The translations under genes and the position numbers were made by a program. From the NCBI RefSeq assembly GCF_001598215.1, contig NZ_BCXJ01000004.1, positions 310,001 through 374,000 on the forward strand: DNA of 64,000 nucleotides. The letters run 5' to 3'. Positions within the stretch are counted from its first letter, which is position 1. Every line of letters begins with the position of its first letter. Below are positions 34,191 to 43,489 of this stretch, piece by piece. The notes beneath the pieces are model-generated. The model had not been told where the DNA came from and did not search any database. It was given only the letters and a program-made list of their open reading frames with translations. This stretch comes from Shouchella clausii (GTDB taxonomy: Bacteria > Bacillota > Bacilli > Bacillales > Bacillaceae_D).

Positions 34191-34220
34191 AAAAAAGCAG
34201 CCAATGTAATCGTTGGCTGC
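34191..34220 (-). terminator. Terminator of infC-rpmI-rplT
   Basis: GCAGCCAA pairs with TTGGCTGC, followed by TTTTTT on the minus strand, just after the rplT stop codon. Confidence 0.9.
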
Positions 34221-34228
34221 GTGTGTTT

Positions 34229-34588
34229 TTAGCTATTTAAGCTTTCTTTTGCTTTATCAGCAAGTTGAGCAAATGCTTTTTCATCGTTAACTGCTAGATC
34301 AGCAAGCATTTTGCGGTTAACGTTAATTTCAGCTAGCTTTAGGCCATGCATTAAACGGCTATAGGAAAGGCCATTTAAGCGCGCGGCTGCATTAATACGC
34401 GTAATCCAAAGTTTGCGGAAATCGCGTTTCTTCTGACGGCGATCACGGTATGCATATTGCAAGGATTTCATGACCTGGCCTTGTGCTGATTTAAAAAGCG
34501 TATGCTTCGAACCGTAGTATCCTTTTGCTAGTTTTAATACTTTTTTACGACGACGACGAGCGACATAACCGCCTTTTACTCTTGGCAT
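34229..34588 (-). CDS. rplT: 50S ribosomal protein L20
   Basis: A 119-residue 23S rRNA binding protein. The basic start [20 protein letters not shown] and [24 protein letters not shown] are diagnostic. In Firmicutes L20 also represses its own operon by binding the leader upstream of infC. Last gene of infC-rpmI-rplT. Confidence 0.99.
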   Translation of the reverse strand: MPRVKGGYVARRRRKKVLKLAKGYYGSKHTLFKSAQGQVMKSLQYAYRDRRQKKRDFRKLWITRINAAARLNGLSYSRLMHGLKLAEINVNRKMLADLAVNDEKAFAQLADKAKESLNS

Positions 34589-34618
34589 CGCAAATCCCTC
34601 CTTAATCTATCCGAACAG

Positions 34619-34822
34619 TTATTTTTTCTTGTATGTGAGCATTTGATGAATGCGTTTAAAATCTCCAGTATGCACAATTGCCGCTTTGCGGAGTTTGCGC
34701 TTTTGTTTCTGTGATTTATTGCGGAACATATGGCTTGTGTAAGCATGTGAGCGCTTAAGCTTGCCAGTTCCTGTTTTCTTAAAACGCTTAGCAGCGCCGC
34801 GGTGTGTTTTCATTTTAGGCAT
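34619..34822 (-). CDS. rpmI: 50S ribosomal protein L35
   Basis: A 67-residue basic protein, [20 protein letters not shown], between infC and rplT in the conserved order. Confidence 0.98.
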   Translation of the reverse strand: MPKMKTHRGAAKRFKKTGTGKLKRSHAYTSHMFRNKSQKQKRKLRKAAIVHTGDFKRIHQMLTYKKK

Positions 34823-34853
34823 AACGACGTCCTCCTTTAACTAATTCCTGCCC

Positions 34854-35372
34854 TTATTTCTCGGTTTTAGGTGCCATAACGAGAAACATGCTGCGGCCTT
34901 CCATTTTTGGGCGGGCCTCAATCGTTGCGATGTCCTCGCATTCTTTCGCGAGACGTTCAAGTACGTCACGCCCGATTTGTGAGTGCGTAATTGCACGACC
35001 ACGGAAACGAATGGATGCTTTCACCTTATCGCCTTTTTCTAGGAATTTACGGGCATTGCGAAGCTTTGTATTAAAGTCATTGTCTTCAATCGTCGGGCTT
35101 AAACGTACTTCTTTGATTGTAATAACTTTTTGATTTTTGCGCGCTTCTTTTTCTTTCTTTTGCTGTTCGTAGCGGTATTTCCCGTAATCCATAATCCGGC
35201 AAACAGGCGGTTTTGCATTTGGCGCCACACAGACAAGGTCAAGATTTACTCTTTGTGCCATTTCCAGTGCTTCATGCTTTGACTTGACGCCAATTTGGTC
35301 GCCGTTGGCGCCAACCAGACGTACCTCACGAGCCCGAATCCCTTCATTGACCAACATGTCCTTGCTAATAAT
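34854..35372 (-). CDS. infC: Translation initiation factor IF-3
   Basis: A 172-residue factor that checks start-codon pairing. The start is the non-canonical ATT at 35372, placed after GGAGGTG, giving an N-terminus IISKD that aligns with B. subtilis IF-3; the first ATG (35357) is too far downstream. AUU starts of infC allow IF-3 to repress itself. The [21 protein letters not shown] linker and [11 protein letters not shown] domain are clear. First gene of the L20 operon. Confidence 0.97.
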   Translation of the reverse strand: MISKDMLVNEGIRAREVRLVGANGDQIGVKSKHEALEMAQRVNLDLVCVAPNAKPPVCRIMDYGKYRYEQQKKEKEARKNQKVITIKEVRLSPTIEDNDFNTKLRNARKFLEKGDKVKASIRFRGRAITHSQIGRDVLERLAKECEDIATIEARPKMEGRSMFLVMAPKTEK

Positions 35373-35555
35373 GAGCCACCTCCAGTGGATTTTGTGATGC
35401 AGCTAAAGCAATTTACGCGTCTAAACGTGAAAAAAGTGTGGACGCACGGCACCCACACTTAATCAGCATTTTAACAAACTGACGGTTTCTAACCTGGCAA
35501 CCAATGTCGTACAGGTGAGAAGCGGGCGCTTCTTCTTGCTTTATTAACTAACACA
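35373..35555 (-). promoter_or_regulatory. L20-type leader of infC-rpmI-rplT
   Basis: An untranslated leader of roughly 180 nt with a terminator hairpin AAGTGTGG (35453-35460 side) / CCACACTT followed by TTTTTT (35430-35460). It matches the position and layout of the L20-controlled attenuator of B. subtilis; the competing antiterminator was not drawn in detail. Confidence 0.8.
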
Positions 35556-35561
35556 AGACGT

Positions 35562-35590
35562 ATCTTACCATGGTGAATTGTCCCTGTCAA
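35562..35590 (-). promoter_or_regulatory. Sigma-A promoter of infC-rpmI-rplT
   Basis: Minus-strand TTGACA (35585-35590), 17 bp, TAAGAT (35562-35567). Confidence 0.88.
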
Positions 35591-35616
35591 TGCACGTTGC
35601 TAAATTTCGCCTGCCT

Positions 35617-36810
35617 TTATTCATATCGTAGTGATTCAACTGGATCTAACTTCGCCGCTTTATTGGCTGGCAATATGCCAAACAGCATGCCGACCCCAAG
35701 AGAGAAAGCAGTCGCAATTAAGACAACCGTTCCAGACAAAACGACGTCCATATCAAATGCGTTGCCGATTAGCTGTACGAGCAGCGCCCCGAACAAAATG
35801 CCTGCTGCCCCACCAAGCACGGTCAACACAATCGATTCAATTAAAAATTGGAACAGGATTTGTCCTCTGGTGGCCCCCATTGACTTGCGGATGCCGATTT
35901 CTCTCGTTCGTTCTGTCACTGAAACAAGCATAATATTCATGACGCCAATTCCCCCGACAAGAAGCGAAATGCCAGCGATGCCACCGATGATTACCGTCAT
36001 GACACGGGTAATTGTTGAGTCTGTTTCCAAAAATTCGCTCATATCATAGCTTTTGTAGGCGTCAAATGTGCTATGGTTTTCATTTAAAATCGCAGCTGCA
36101 TCCGCTACAGCCATTTCAACGTCTTCTACTGTTTCCGCCTTAATATGGATGGAGTCAAACCCATCACGGAAGAAAATTTGTTTCCACGTTTCATAGGAAA
36201 GCAACAATTGTTCCCTTTCAAAGTTAATAATGCTGTCAGACGGTGCTAATACGCCGACAATTTCAATCGGATAAGCGCCAACTTTTACCGTTTGCCCGAC
36301 AGCAGACTCGTAAGGAAACAGTTGTTCAGCCAGCACAGATGTAATGACGGCTTTCCTCGTCCCCGTTAAATAGTCAACTGGATGAAGTAGATTCCCTTCT
36401 AAGGCTTCATAGTCGTAAAGATCCATATAGTGCATGTTGATTCCGTTAACTTCCGTTTCAACCTGTTCATCGCCCGCCAAAATCGTCGTGTGTTCGGCAC
36501 TAGAAGCGACAACTGACTGAACAGAAGGCAACGCTTGAATGTCTGCTACGTCTTGTTCCGAGTACTGCCAAAAGGCGTAAATGTTCGGATTTTCCTGTTC
36601 ATCGATTTCCGATGGCTCGAAATAAATCTCCCGAATGTTTTCCACGCCTACGATTTGTGCTTTCAACTTTTGTTCAGCACCTTGCCCAATGGCCACAACC
36701 ATGATGACAGCAGCAACACCGATAATAATGCCAAGCGTTGTTAAAAGCGCCCTCAATTTTTGCGCAGCAATCGAATGAAACGCCATTTTGATGTTTTCAA
36801 TGATGTTCAC
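35617..36810 (-). CDS. yknZ: MacB-type ABC transporter permease YknZ
   Basis: A 397-residue permease with one N-terminal helix (about 20-42), a large extracytoplasmic MacB_PCD domain and three C-terminal helices ending in the FtsX domain (SVTERTREIGIRKSMGATRGQIL). GTG 36810 gives the exact B. subtilis YknZ length; the frame to 36876 would overlap yknY. With YknWXY it exports or neutralises the SdpC toxin in B. subtilis. Confidence 0.93.
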   Translation of the reverse strand: MNIIENIKMAFHSIAAQKLRALLTTLGIIIGVAAVIMVVAIGQGAEQKLKAQIVGVENIREIYFEPSEIDEQENPNIYAFWQYSEQDVADIQALPSVQSVVASSAEHTTILAGDEQVETEVNGINMHYMDLYDYEALEGNLLHPVDYLTGTRKAVITSVLAEQLFPYESAVGQTVKVGAYPIEIVGVLAPSDSIINFEREQLLLSYETWKQIFFRDGFDSIHIKAETVEDVEMAVADAAAILNENHSTFDAYKSYDMSEFLETDSTITRVMTVIIGGIAGISLLVGGIGVMNIMLVSVTERTREIGIRKSMGATRGQILFQFLIESIVLTVLGGAAGILFGALLVQLIGNAFDMDVVLSGTVVLIATAFSLGVGMLFGILPANKAAKLDPVESLRYE

Positions 36811-36844
36811 AGGCCTCGTTCCTTTCCGGAAAACAAGCAGCTTG

Positions 36845-37519
36845 TCAGGAAGCTGTTGCCTCCTGGATTTTCCCATCCTTTACAAAAACAGTCCGGTCTG
36901 TTTTTTCCGCAATTTCCGTTTCATGAGTAATAATTGAAATGGTTACCCCTTCTTCATTTAAACCACGGAGCAATTCCATAATCGATTCGCTCGTTTTCGA
37001 ATCGAGAGCGCCAGTCGGCTCGTCCGCCAATATAATCGACGGATTGTTGACTAGCGCCCGGGCGATGGCGACTCGTTGTTTCTGACCGCCTGAAAGGGAA
37101 GCAGGCTTGTATGTAGCACGGTCACCAAGGCCAACTTTTTTCAATGCCTCATATGCCCGCTCTTTTCGCTCATTTTTTTTGATGCCGGCATACACCATTG
37201 GCAATTCGACGTTTTTCCATGCCGAAAGCCGGGGCAATAAATGAAATTGCTGGAACACAAACCCGATTTTTTCGTTGCGGATCTTGGCAAGTTCTTTTTC
37301 GCTTAGTGTGCCAATCATCTGGCCATCAAGCAAATACTCGCCTGTTGTCGGCTTGTCAAGACATCCAATGATATTCATTAGCGTCGATTTCCCAGAACCA
37401 GATGGGCCCATGATTGACATAAAACTTTCTTGTTCAATCGTTAAATCGATGGGAGCTAGCACTTGCGACCAAGCTTGCCCAACGCGGAACGATTTAGTCA
37501 CCTGTTTGAGCACAATCAT
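36845..37519 (-). CDS. yknY: ABC transporter ATPase YknY
   Basis: A 224-residue MacB/LolD-type ATPase with Walker A GPSGSGKST, Q-loop FVFQQFHLLPRL, signature LSGGQKQR and Walker B IILADEPTGALD. Its ATG overlaps the yknX stop by four bases. Confidence 0.96.
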   Translation of the reverse strand: MIVLKQVTKSFRVGQAWSQVLAPIDLTIEQESFMSIMGPSGSGKSTLMNIIGCLDKPTTGEYLLDGQMIGTLSEKELAKIRNEKIGFVFQQFHLLPRLSAWKNVELPMVYAGIKKNERKERAYEALKKVGLGDRATYKPASLSGGQKQRVAIARALVNNPSIILADEPTGALDSKTSESIMELLRGLNEEGVTISIITHETEIAEKTDRTVFVKDGKIQEATAS

Positions 37520-38853
37520 ACATCATCGTCCTCTTCAATAATCTCGACGCCTTCAATCACTTCGCCTTCTTCCCCGTCAGCTGGCGCTTCTAACGGTTCT
37601 TCTCCTTCTTCAAACTGTTCGTCGACCCCGTCAAGCCCTTCTTCAAAGTCGCCATCTTCGTAAACGGCAGGCGTGACAGCCATGCCATCATGCACTTCTC
37701 CCATGTAATCGAGAATGACCTCATCTGCTTCTGTCACGCCCTCTAAAATCTCGATTGAATATTCAGTTGCAATTCCAATTTCCACATCCCTACGTACAGC
37801 GTTACCGTCTTCATAAACGTAAACAAACGAGGAAAACTCATCGTATTGGATCGCTTCCATAGGCAAAGCGAGCCCTTCATGTTCCATTGTTATAATTTCA
37901 GCATAAACTTGGTAACCTGGCCGGAGCTTGTCCGTATCACCTTCGGTCATTTTAATCGTAACGGGGTATTGGGAGCTCGACGAATCTCCGTACCATTCAT
38001 CGCTTTCAGTCGGGAAATAAGAGACATCGACTACTTCTCCTTCCCAAAAACCATCTTCTACTGTATCAGATGTAATCATAACAGGATGGCCAGGCTCGAC
38101 TTCTAGGGATTGCTGCTCGGAAATGTTGCCTGTAATCGTAAATTGGCTCGTGTCGGCCACTTCAAGCAACGCATTTGTCGTACTTTCACCGAGGCCTTCA
38201 TTGCTTTCCTCTGCCGTATCGTTTCTCTTAATGACCGTTCCTGCAATTTTGCTTTTCACGGTCAATTGTTCTTTTTGCTCTTTAATGCTTTCTAATTGGT
38301 TCTGTAGCCGCGTCAATCCGAACGCTTCTTCTTTTTTCTGTGCGGCAAGCTCGGCCAACTCAGCGTCAAGCTCAGCAACCGTCACGACCGGTTCAATTTC
38401 CGTTTTTTCACCTGTCTCCTCGTCCGTCACATAGGTCGGTTTGACATCAGGCCCATTTTTACGCTTCTTCACATCCTCTTCTTGCTTCGCAAGTTCCGCA
38501 ATCATCGCATTGGCTTTTTCAATTTGCAGCTCAACGTCCTGTTGCTCAAAATCAAGCTCAGATGTGTCATATTGGACGAGCGGCGTCCCTTCTTCAACTT
38601 CATCGCCGACATCGACCAATATTTCAAACCCGCTATGCTCAGCCATTTCTGTCACTAACTGGCGATCGACTAACTCTAACTTCCCTGGAACCATCACGGT
38701 GGAGTCCATTACTTCATTCATCGGTGTAACCAAATCGACCGTGTATCCTGTCATTCCGCCCCCTGTTTCACGGGCATTAGAAAGTCCAAAATAAGTAAAC
38801 GTGGCAATAGATACAACAACCACTCCACCAATGATTGCTTTTTTCATACTCAA
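37516..38853 (-). CDS. yknX: Membrane fusion protein YknX with acidic tail
   Basis: A 445-residue HlyD/MacA-type adaptor: one N-terminal membrane helix, two lipoyl halves, a coiled-coil hairpin (about 115-200) and a beta-barrel domain. It is longer than B. subtilis YknX (about 377): the hairpin contains an extra charged, Lys- and Glu-rich stretch, and the last 45 residues are very rich in Glu and Asp (ending EEDDDV). Start TTG 38853 overlaps the yknW stop (TTGA). The acidic extension would face the outside and fits an alkaliphile's surface chemistry (inference). Confidence 0.9.
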   Translation of the reverse strand: MSMKKAIIGGVVVVSIATFTYFGLSNARETGGGMTGYTVDLVTPMNEVMDSTVMVPGKLELVDRQLVTEMAEHSGFEILVDVGDEVEEGTPLVQYDTSELDFEQQDVELQIEKANAMIAELAKQEEDVKKRKNGPDVKPTYVTDEETGEKTEIEPVVTVAELDAELAELAAQKKEEAFGLTRLQNQLESIKEQKEQLTVKSKIAGTVIKRNDTAEESNEGLGESTTNALLEVADTSQFTITGNISEQQSLEVEPGHPVMITSDTVEDGFWEGEVVDVSYFPTESDEWYGDSSSSQYPVTIKMTEGDTDKLRPGYQVYAEIITMEHEGLALPMEAIQYDEFSSFVYVYEDGNAVRRDVEIGIATEYSIEILEGVTEADEVILDYMGEVHDGMAVTPAVYEDGDFEEGLDGVDEQFEEGEEPLEAPADGEEGEVIEGVEIIEEDDDV

Positions 38854-39602
38854 CGCAGAAGCCCCCCTATTAAATTGACAATAAACACCAATGCAAATAT
38901 GCCCACCCCAATCGCAATTGCTGGGAATTTTTTAAAGTTGGCTGTCTTCATAAGCCCCAGCGAAATAAAAGCAATAAATGCAAGCGTAGAGATTTCCAAG
39001 CTTTGTAACAGAGGATAGAATGGGTGTGTTTCATTAACAAACACCGATGGCGCGGTATAAATATAGCCGTACGTTCCGTTTGCTGCATTGACAATCATCA
39101 AATACAGAAAGCCGATGGCGCTTACGAGCGTGGCAAAAACAGTCATTGAATAGATTGCCTTATAGGGCGTCTGGTTGTTTTGCATTTTCGAAATCGCAAA
39201 CAAGATAAGCGCAAGCAAAGGCGGTCCGGCCGCATAAGCAACTAGCATAATCATTCCAATTATAATGCCTGAAACGAGGCCATCTATGTTAAAGCTAGCA
39301 AACAACGGCGCCTCTTCTTCATACATGGCATCCTCCATGTAGATTTCTTCCATCATCATCCCATCCATGTCGCCGTCATAGGCAACCGCATCTAAGTCAA
39401 TTAGCCCTCCTTGTCCAGTAAAAACGGGAAAAAGCAGGCCAAGCAAGACGAGGCAGAGGATGATAAACATCGGAAAGCCGACGGACGGTTCCACTTTCAT
39501 GCGCACAAACTGTTTACTTGGGTTAAAAAGAAAGGCGAAAATATTGGGCTTTTTTGAAAAAGCGAACTCTTCAGGCTGGTGTGCCTCCTTGAATTGTTCC
39601 AT
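38850..39602 (-). CDS. yknW: Yip1-domain membrane protein YknW
   Basis: A 250-residue protein with five predicted membrane helices after a cytosolic start (FNPSKQFVRMKVEPSVGFPM is typical of the Yip1 domain) and a Met/Asp/Glu-rich extracytoplasmic loop near 75-100. YknW helps assemble the YknXYZ exporter in B. subtilis. First gene of yknWXYZ; AAGGAG precedes the ATG. The sigma-W promoter known from B. subtilis was not seen. Confidence 0.88.
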   Translation of the reverse strand: MEQFKEAHQPEEFAFSKKPNIFAFLFNPSKQFVRMKVEPSVGFPMFIILCLVLLGLLFPVFTGQGGLIDLDAVAYDGDMDGMMMEEIYMEDAMYEEEAPLFASFNIDGLVSGIIIGMIMLVAYAAGPPLLALILFAISKMQNNQTPYKAIYSMTVFATLVSAIGFLYLMIVNAANGTYGYIYTAPSVFVNETHPFYPLLQSLEISTLAFIAFISLGLMKTANFKKFPAIAIGVGIFALVFIVNLIGGLLR

Positions 39603-39787
39603 CTCTCGTTCTCCTTCGATAACTAGAAATTCGGTACATATCTATTTTTCTATTATACTGCTAAATACTAGAAAAACCAGGCACTTTATAAAAACTTTAG
39701 AATTTTTTGTTGGATCGCCTCACCGTTCTCAGAACACGTTTGATCGCTATTTTCGAGAGCGTGTGCTCTAAAACGAACAACTCACGG

Positions 39788-39820
39788 TCAAAAGACGCCC
39801 GGCTCTCTTTAGCCGCGCGC
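39788..39820 (-). terminator. Terminator of the PBP4-type carboxypeptidase gene
   Basis: CGCGCGGCT pairs with AGCCGGGCG (one mismatch), followed by TCTTTT on the minus strand. Confidence 0.65.
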
Positions 39821-39832
39821 CCTTCGTATCCA

Positions 39833-41302
39833 TTAGGGTGATTCGCCAAGAATCGCCAACACGATCTCATCTTCAATATGTCGAATCGTTTGGCTCTCGC
39901 CAATGAAATTATTCACCATAATCGTAAACAAATAGCTATTGCCATCATTTGTCCTTGCATAGCCAGTTAAGCTTGATACCCCTGTAAGAGAGCCTGTTTT
40001 TGCTCTCACTTCCCCTTCTATCCCACCTAAACGATTCCGCATCGTTCCGCCAACAAGCCGGTCTTTTTCTCCAGCAACTGGTAGCCCATTGTAAAAATCA
40101 GCAAACCAATGCTGCTGCTGAGCGTGATAGAGCACGCTCGTTAAATCATTTGCCGCAACGAGGGTCTTATGGGACATGCCTGAGCCATCGCGCAGCAAAA
40201 AAGGACCGCTTGCTCCAAGCTGCTCGGTGCTTTCTGCGACAAAAGGCAACCCCGCATCCCAGCTCCCCTCTCCTTCTTTTACATAACCGATTTCTTTTAC
40301 AAGCACTTCTCCATGTCCATTATTGCTAAGCTTTAAAAAGGGCACAAGCAGTTCACGTAAAGGCATCGACTCTCGTTCAGCTTGTTTCACTGCGTTTTTA
40401 GGCACGTACCCTATTGTCTCCTCCGCCTTTTTTATATCGATCCCCGCATTGTTAAGAGCCTGCTTAAATACAGCAGTTGTATATTGAGCCGGCTCCCATA
40501 CGGCTACCCAACTTCTTGTCGCGTTTGCACCAATGGGCACATTGCCGGTGATGCGGATGTCCGCTTTGCCGTGTTCTCTTTCTATGTTTAACGATTTCTG
40601 TTCGCCGGCTGCTACTGTCAATGCCTCATTCATAATAGGCACTGCTTTAACGTCAGGCTGCGTCGTGACAATTGCTCTTTGGCCTGCTTTTTTTGCCGGG
40701 GTCACTTCAACCAAAATGGTTCCTGCATCATAGTCGTCTGTCGGAGAAAGAGTCAATGCTGACACTTGCGCCCCTGTATAAAACGATTCATCCGACCAAT
40801 TCAAATCTTGGGATAGCCGTACGTCGTCATAGCGTGATTCATCGGCGATTATATCGCCATTTATTTTTTTGATGCCTTTGTCGCGTAGCTCCTGTGCAAG
40901 CTCATTTAATTCTGCTTCCATGAGCGTAGGGTCGCCACCCCCTTTTATGTATACATTTCCATGGAGAATGCGTTTGCTTATTTTGCCGTCTGTAAACACG
41001 GTCGTTTTGAACGTATGGTCACTGCCTAGCTCCGTTAAAGCAGCAACAGCAGTTAACACTTTCATCGAAGAGGCTGGATGGAGCAGCATGTTCCCATTGT
41101 GTTCAAACAACAGTTCATTGGTAGCGCCGTCCCGGACACTCACGGCAACAGATGCGCCAGCCAAACGTTCATGTTCCAATATCGCAGCGATTTCCTCTGC
41201 GAACTGTGGCGTTTTTTCTTTTGCCTGGAATGAGGTTGTAAGAGGAAATACAAGCAAGACCACAACAATCGCCAACAATGCTAAACGCCCATTCTTCTTC
41301 AC
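39833..41302 (-). CDS. D-Ala-D-Ala carboxypeptidase/endopeptidase, PBP4 type (S13, DacC-like)
   Basis: A 489-residue low-molecular-mass penicillin-binding protein with an N-terminal signal peptide (hydrophobic 7-24). Active-site motifs are S78-S-M-K81 (SxxK), SNN in FLKLSNNGHGE and KTG in RAKTGSLTG. A long insertion domain between the first two motifs is typical of peptidase family S13. It trims or cleaves peptidoglycan peptides. Start GTG 41302 after AGGAGGGG. Not part of the B. subtilis thrS-infC region, so this is an inserted gene. Confidence 0.92.
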   Translation of the reverse strand: MKKNGRLALLAIVVVLLVFPLTTSFQAKEKTPQFAEEIAAILEHERLAGASVAVSVRDGATNELLFEHNGNMLLHPASSMKVLTAVAALTELGSDHTFKTTVFTDGKISKRILHGNVYIKGGGDPTLMEAELNELAQELRDKGIKKINGDIIADESRYDDVRLSQDLNWSDESFYTGAQVSALTLSPTDDYDAGTILVEVTPAKKAGQRAIVTTQPDVKAVPIMNEALTVAAGEQKSLNIEREHGKADIRITGNVPIGANATRSWVAVWEPAQYTTAVFKQALNNAGIDIKKAEETIGYVPKNAVKQAERESMPLRELLVPFLKLSNNGHGEVLVKEIGYVKEGEGSWDAGLPFVAESTEQLGASGPFLLRDGSGMSHKTLVAANDLTSVLYHAQQQHWFADFYNGLPVAGEKDRLVGGTMRNRLGGIEGEVRAKTGSLTGVSSLTGYARTNDGNSYLFTIMVNNFIGESQTIRHIEDEIVLAILGESP

Positions 41303-41362
41303 TGGCTTCCCCTCCTTTAGAGATGCTACGTTCAGTTTATTCCACTCTCTACAAAATAAACC

Positions 41363-41398
41363 TAAAAAAGAAGCTGCCCTCTATAAAAGGAACAACTT
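41363..41398 (-). terminator. Terminator of the aldo/keto reductase gene
   Basis: GAAGTTG pairs with CAGCTTC, followed by TTTTTT on the minus strand. Confidence 0.7.
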
Positions 41399-41412
41399 CT
41401 ACATACCAATCA

Positions 41413-42339
41413 TTATTTTTGTAAATCGAGCCAAGCAACTTCGTCAGCAGTTAATGTCAATGCTGCCCCTTTTGCGCAAGACTGCATTTCTTGTTGATTT
41501 TGCGGTCCAATGATCGCAGCGGTAGGGAAAGGCTGGTTTAAGACATAGGCTAAAGCGACTTCAATCGTCGTTGCCCCTTTTTGTTTTCCTAACGCTTCTG
41601 CCCGGTCATAGCGCTGCCAATTGTCGTCATTGTAAAACACACGAACCAAATCCTCATTGCTCCGGTCGTCTCGAGAAAAGCGGCCGGTAAAAAATCCACG
41701 TGCTTGGGAGGACCACGAGAACACAGGCAGCTTCGTTTCCCCGTGCCATTCAATTGCTGTGTGGTCAAGGCTAATACAGCCAGGCCAGTAAGGCTGTTGG
41801 GCTTTGGCAAGACTTAAATTGGGGCTGGAGAAAGAAAAACCAACAAGCCCATGTTTTTCAGCATATTCGTTTGCTTCGGCCAGCCGCTCTAACGACCAAT
41901 TTGAACCACCAAACGCGCCTATCCGCCCTGCTTCTTTATGTTCATTAAGCCATTCTAAAATGGCGCCGACTGGCACTGTTGGATCATCTCGGTGAAGGGC
42001 ATACAATTCAACTGCATCTGTTTGCAAACGGTCTAAGCTAATTTTTAATTGTTCGGCAATGTCGTGTTTATTAATGGTATGTCCCTTTTCATTCGGGTGG
42101 CCCCCTTTGGTTAAAACATTCATTCGCGACCGGTTGCCAACGTCAAGCCAGTTCCCAATAGCGGCCTCACTTTTGCCGCCATTGTAAATAAATGCTGTAT
42201 CAATTGTATTGCCACCTATCGAAACATACTGCTCAAGAATGTTGTTAACCGACTCCTGATGATCTGGAGAAAAATAGTCACTGCCCATTATGAGGGCAGA
42301 TACAGGCTTCACTATGCCTTCGAAAGGGATTGCTTTCAT
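41413..42339 (-). CDS. Aldo/keto reductase
   Basis: A 308-residue TIM-barrel oxidoreductase. The catalytic tetrad is partly visible: GGNTIDTAFIYNGGKSE (Asp, Tyr), LTKGGHP (Lys) and ALHRDDP (His). ATG 42339 has GGAG 8 bp upstream; GTG 42345 would overlap the previous stop. It forms a two-gene unit with the Gfo/Idh gene; the pair suggests sugar or cyclitol metabolism but the substrate is unknown. Confidence 0.88.
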   Translation of the reverse strand: MKAIPFEGIVKPVSALIMGSDYFSPDHQESVNNILEQYVSIGGNTIDTAFIYNGGKSEAAIGNWLDVGNRSRMNVLTKGGHPNEKGHTINKHDIAEQLKISLDRLQTDAVELYALHRDDPTVPVGAILEWLNEHKEAGRIGAFGGSNWSLERLAEANEYAEKHGLVGFSFSSPNLSLAKAQQPYWPGCISLDHTAIEWHGETKLPVFSWSSQARGFFTGRFSRDDRSNEDLVRVFYNDDNWQRYDRAEALGKQKGATTIEVALAYVLNQPFPTAAIIGPQNQQEMQSCAKGAALTLTADEVAWLDLQK

Positions 42340-42341
42340 TG

Positions 42342-43340
42342 TCACCGCTCCACTTCTATTCGTTTTCGTTCAAGTTGTGACTTCAAGCATGCGTCTAGCA
42401 CTTTCATGTTTAAAACAGCATCTTCTGCTGAAAAAGGCAACGGCTTTTCGTTGCGGACCGTTGCGGCAAACGCATCTGCCTGCAAAGCATAGTGATCCAC
42501 TGCATTGCCGCTGAAGTGAGTGTGGCCATCATTCGTATACAAATCATATCCATTTGCTTCATTTGTAAAAGCGGTTGGAATGGTGATCCTGCCTTTTGTG
42601 CCAATAATTTCGGCTTCATCACGAAATGCTGCCCACATTCCACAATCAAATGTCAGGTAGCGGCCATTCGAAAATTCGACTAACCCTGCTGCTACCATAT
42701 CGACTTGGTCATGGGAATCAGGCATAAAGCTATGCACCGTCACTGCTTCCGGTTCCTCGCCAAAGACCAACCGCGCTAATGAGAGTGGATAGACGCCGAC
42801 GTCATAAAGGCCGCCACCACCATATGCTCGTTTCATACGGAAATTGTCGAAAGCGCTTGCATTATTGAACGTAAATACAGCACGAATGCCGCGAATTTCG
42901 CCAATGTCGCCATTATCGATATGGGCTAATATGTGTTTGTACCGTGCTTGATAACGGTACATAAAAGCTTCAGCGAGGACTACACGATGCTGCTTGCATG
43001 CCCTGCTCATTTCCTGGGCTTCCTCTGCATGTAAAGCAATCGGCTTTTCGCACAGGACATGCTTTCCGGCTTCGGCAGCTTTTATGACCCACTCCTTATG
43101 CAAGTGGTTCGGCAACGGAATGTAAACGGCTTCAATTTCCTCGTCTGCCAATAACTCTTCATAAGAGCCATACGCTGTTTTAATGCCATGCTCAGCCGCA
43201 AATGCCTGCGCTTTTTCAAGTGAACGGCTCGCTATTGCTACCACTTCGCCGCTTTCGGATGCAGCGATTCCAGGGATAAATGCTCGTTTTGCAATTGAAG
43301 CTGTCCCCAAAATGCCCCATTTCAAAGCTTCTGTATGCAA
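42342..43340 (-). CDS. Gfo/Idh/MocA-family oxidoreductase
   Basis: A 332-residue NAD(P)-dependent dehydrogenase with a Rossmann start (WGILGTASIAKRAFIPG), the EKP motif (HVLCEKPIALH) that supplies a catalytic Lys, and a C-terminal substrate domain with GGGGLYDVGVYPL. Start TTG 43340 with GGAGG 9 bp upstream. Resembles trans-1,2-dihydrobenzene-1,2-diol or sugar dehydrogenases; no specific substrate can be named. Confidence 0.88.
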   Translation of the reverse strand: MHTEALKWGILGTASIAKRAFIPGIAASESGEVVAIASRSLEKAQAFAAEHGIKTAYGSYEELLADEEIEAVYIPLPNHLHKEWVIKAAEAGKHVLCEKPIALHAEEAQEMSRACKQHRVVLAEAFMYRYQARYKHILAHIDNGDIGEIRGIRAVFTFNNASAFDNFRMKRAYGGGGLYDVGVYPLSLARLVFGEEPEAVTVHSFMPDSHDQVDMVAAGLVEFSNGRYLTFDCGMWAAFRDEAEIIGTKGRITIPTAFTNEANGYDLYTNDGHTHFSGNAVDHYALQADAFAATVRNEKPLPFSAEDAVLNMKVLDACLKSQLERKRIEVER

Positions 43341-43436
43341 ACTGCCATTCCTCCATTTCGTACAAATCTAAAAATTCTCCACTAGCTTAGCATAAATTCA
43401 TAAGCATGTGCGCCTTTCAAAGCAATGTAACCAAAT

Positions 43437-43479
43437 TGAAATAAACGTTCCAGCCACGGTTTGACGTAGCTGGAACGTT
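43437..43479 (-). terminator. Terminator of thrS
   Basis: AACGTTCCAGC pairs perfectly with GCTGGAACGTT, followed by TTATTTC on the minus strand. Confidence 0.8.
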
Positions 43480-43489
43480 GATGTAGCCT

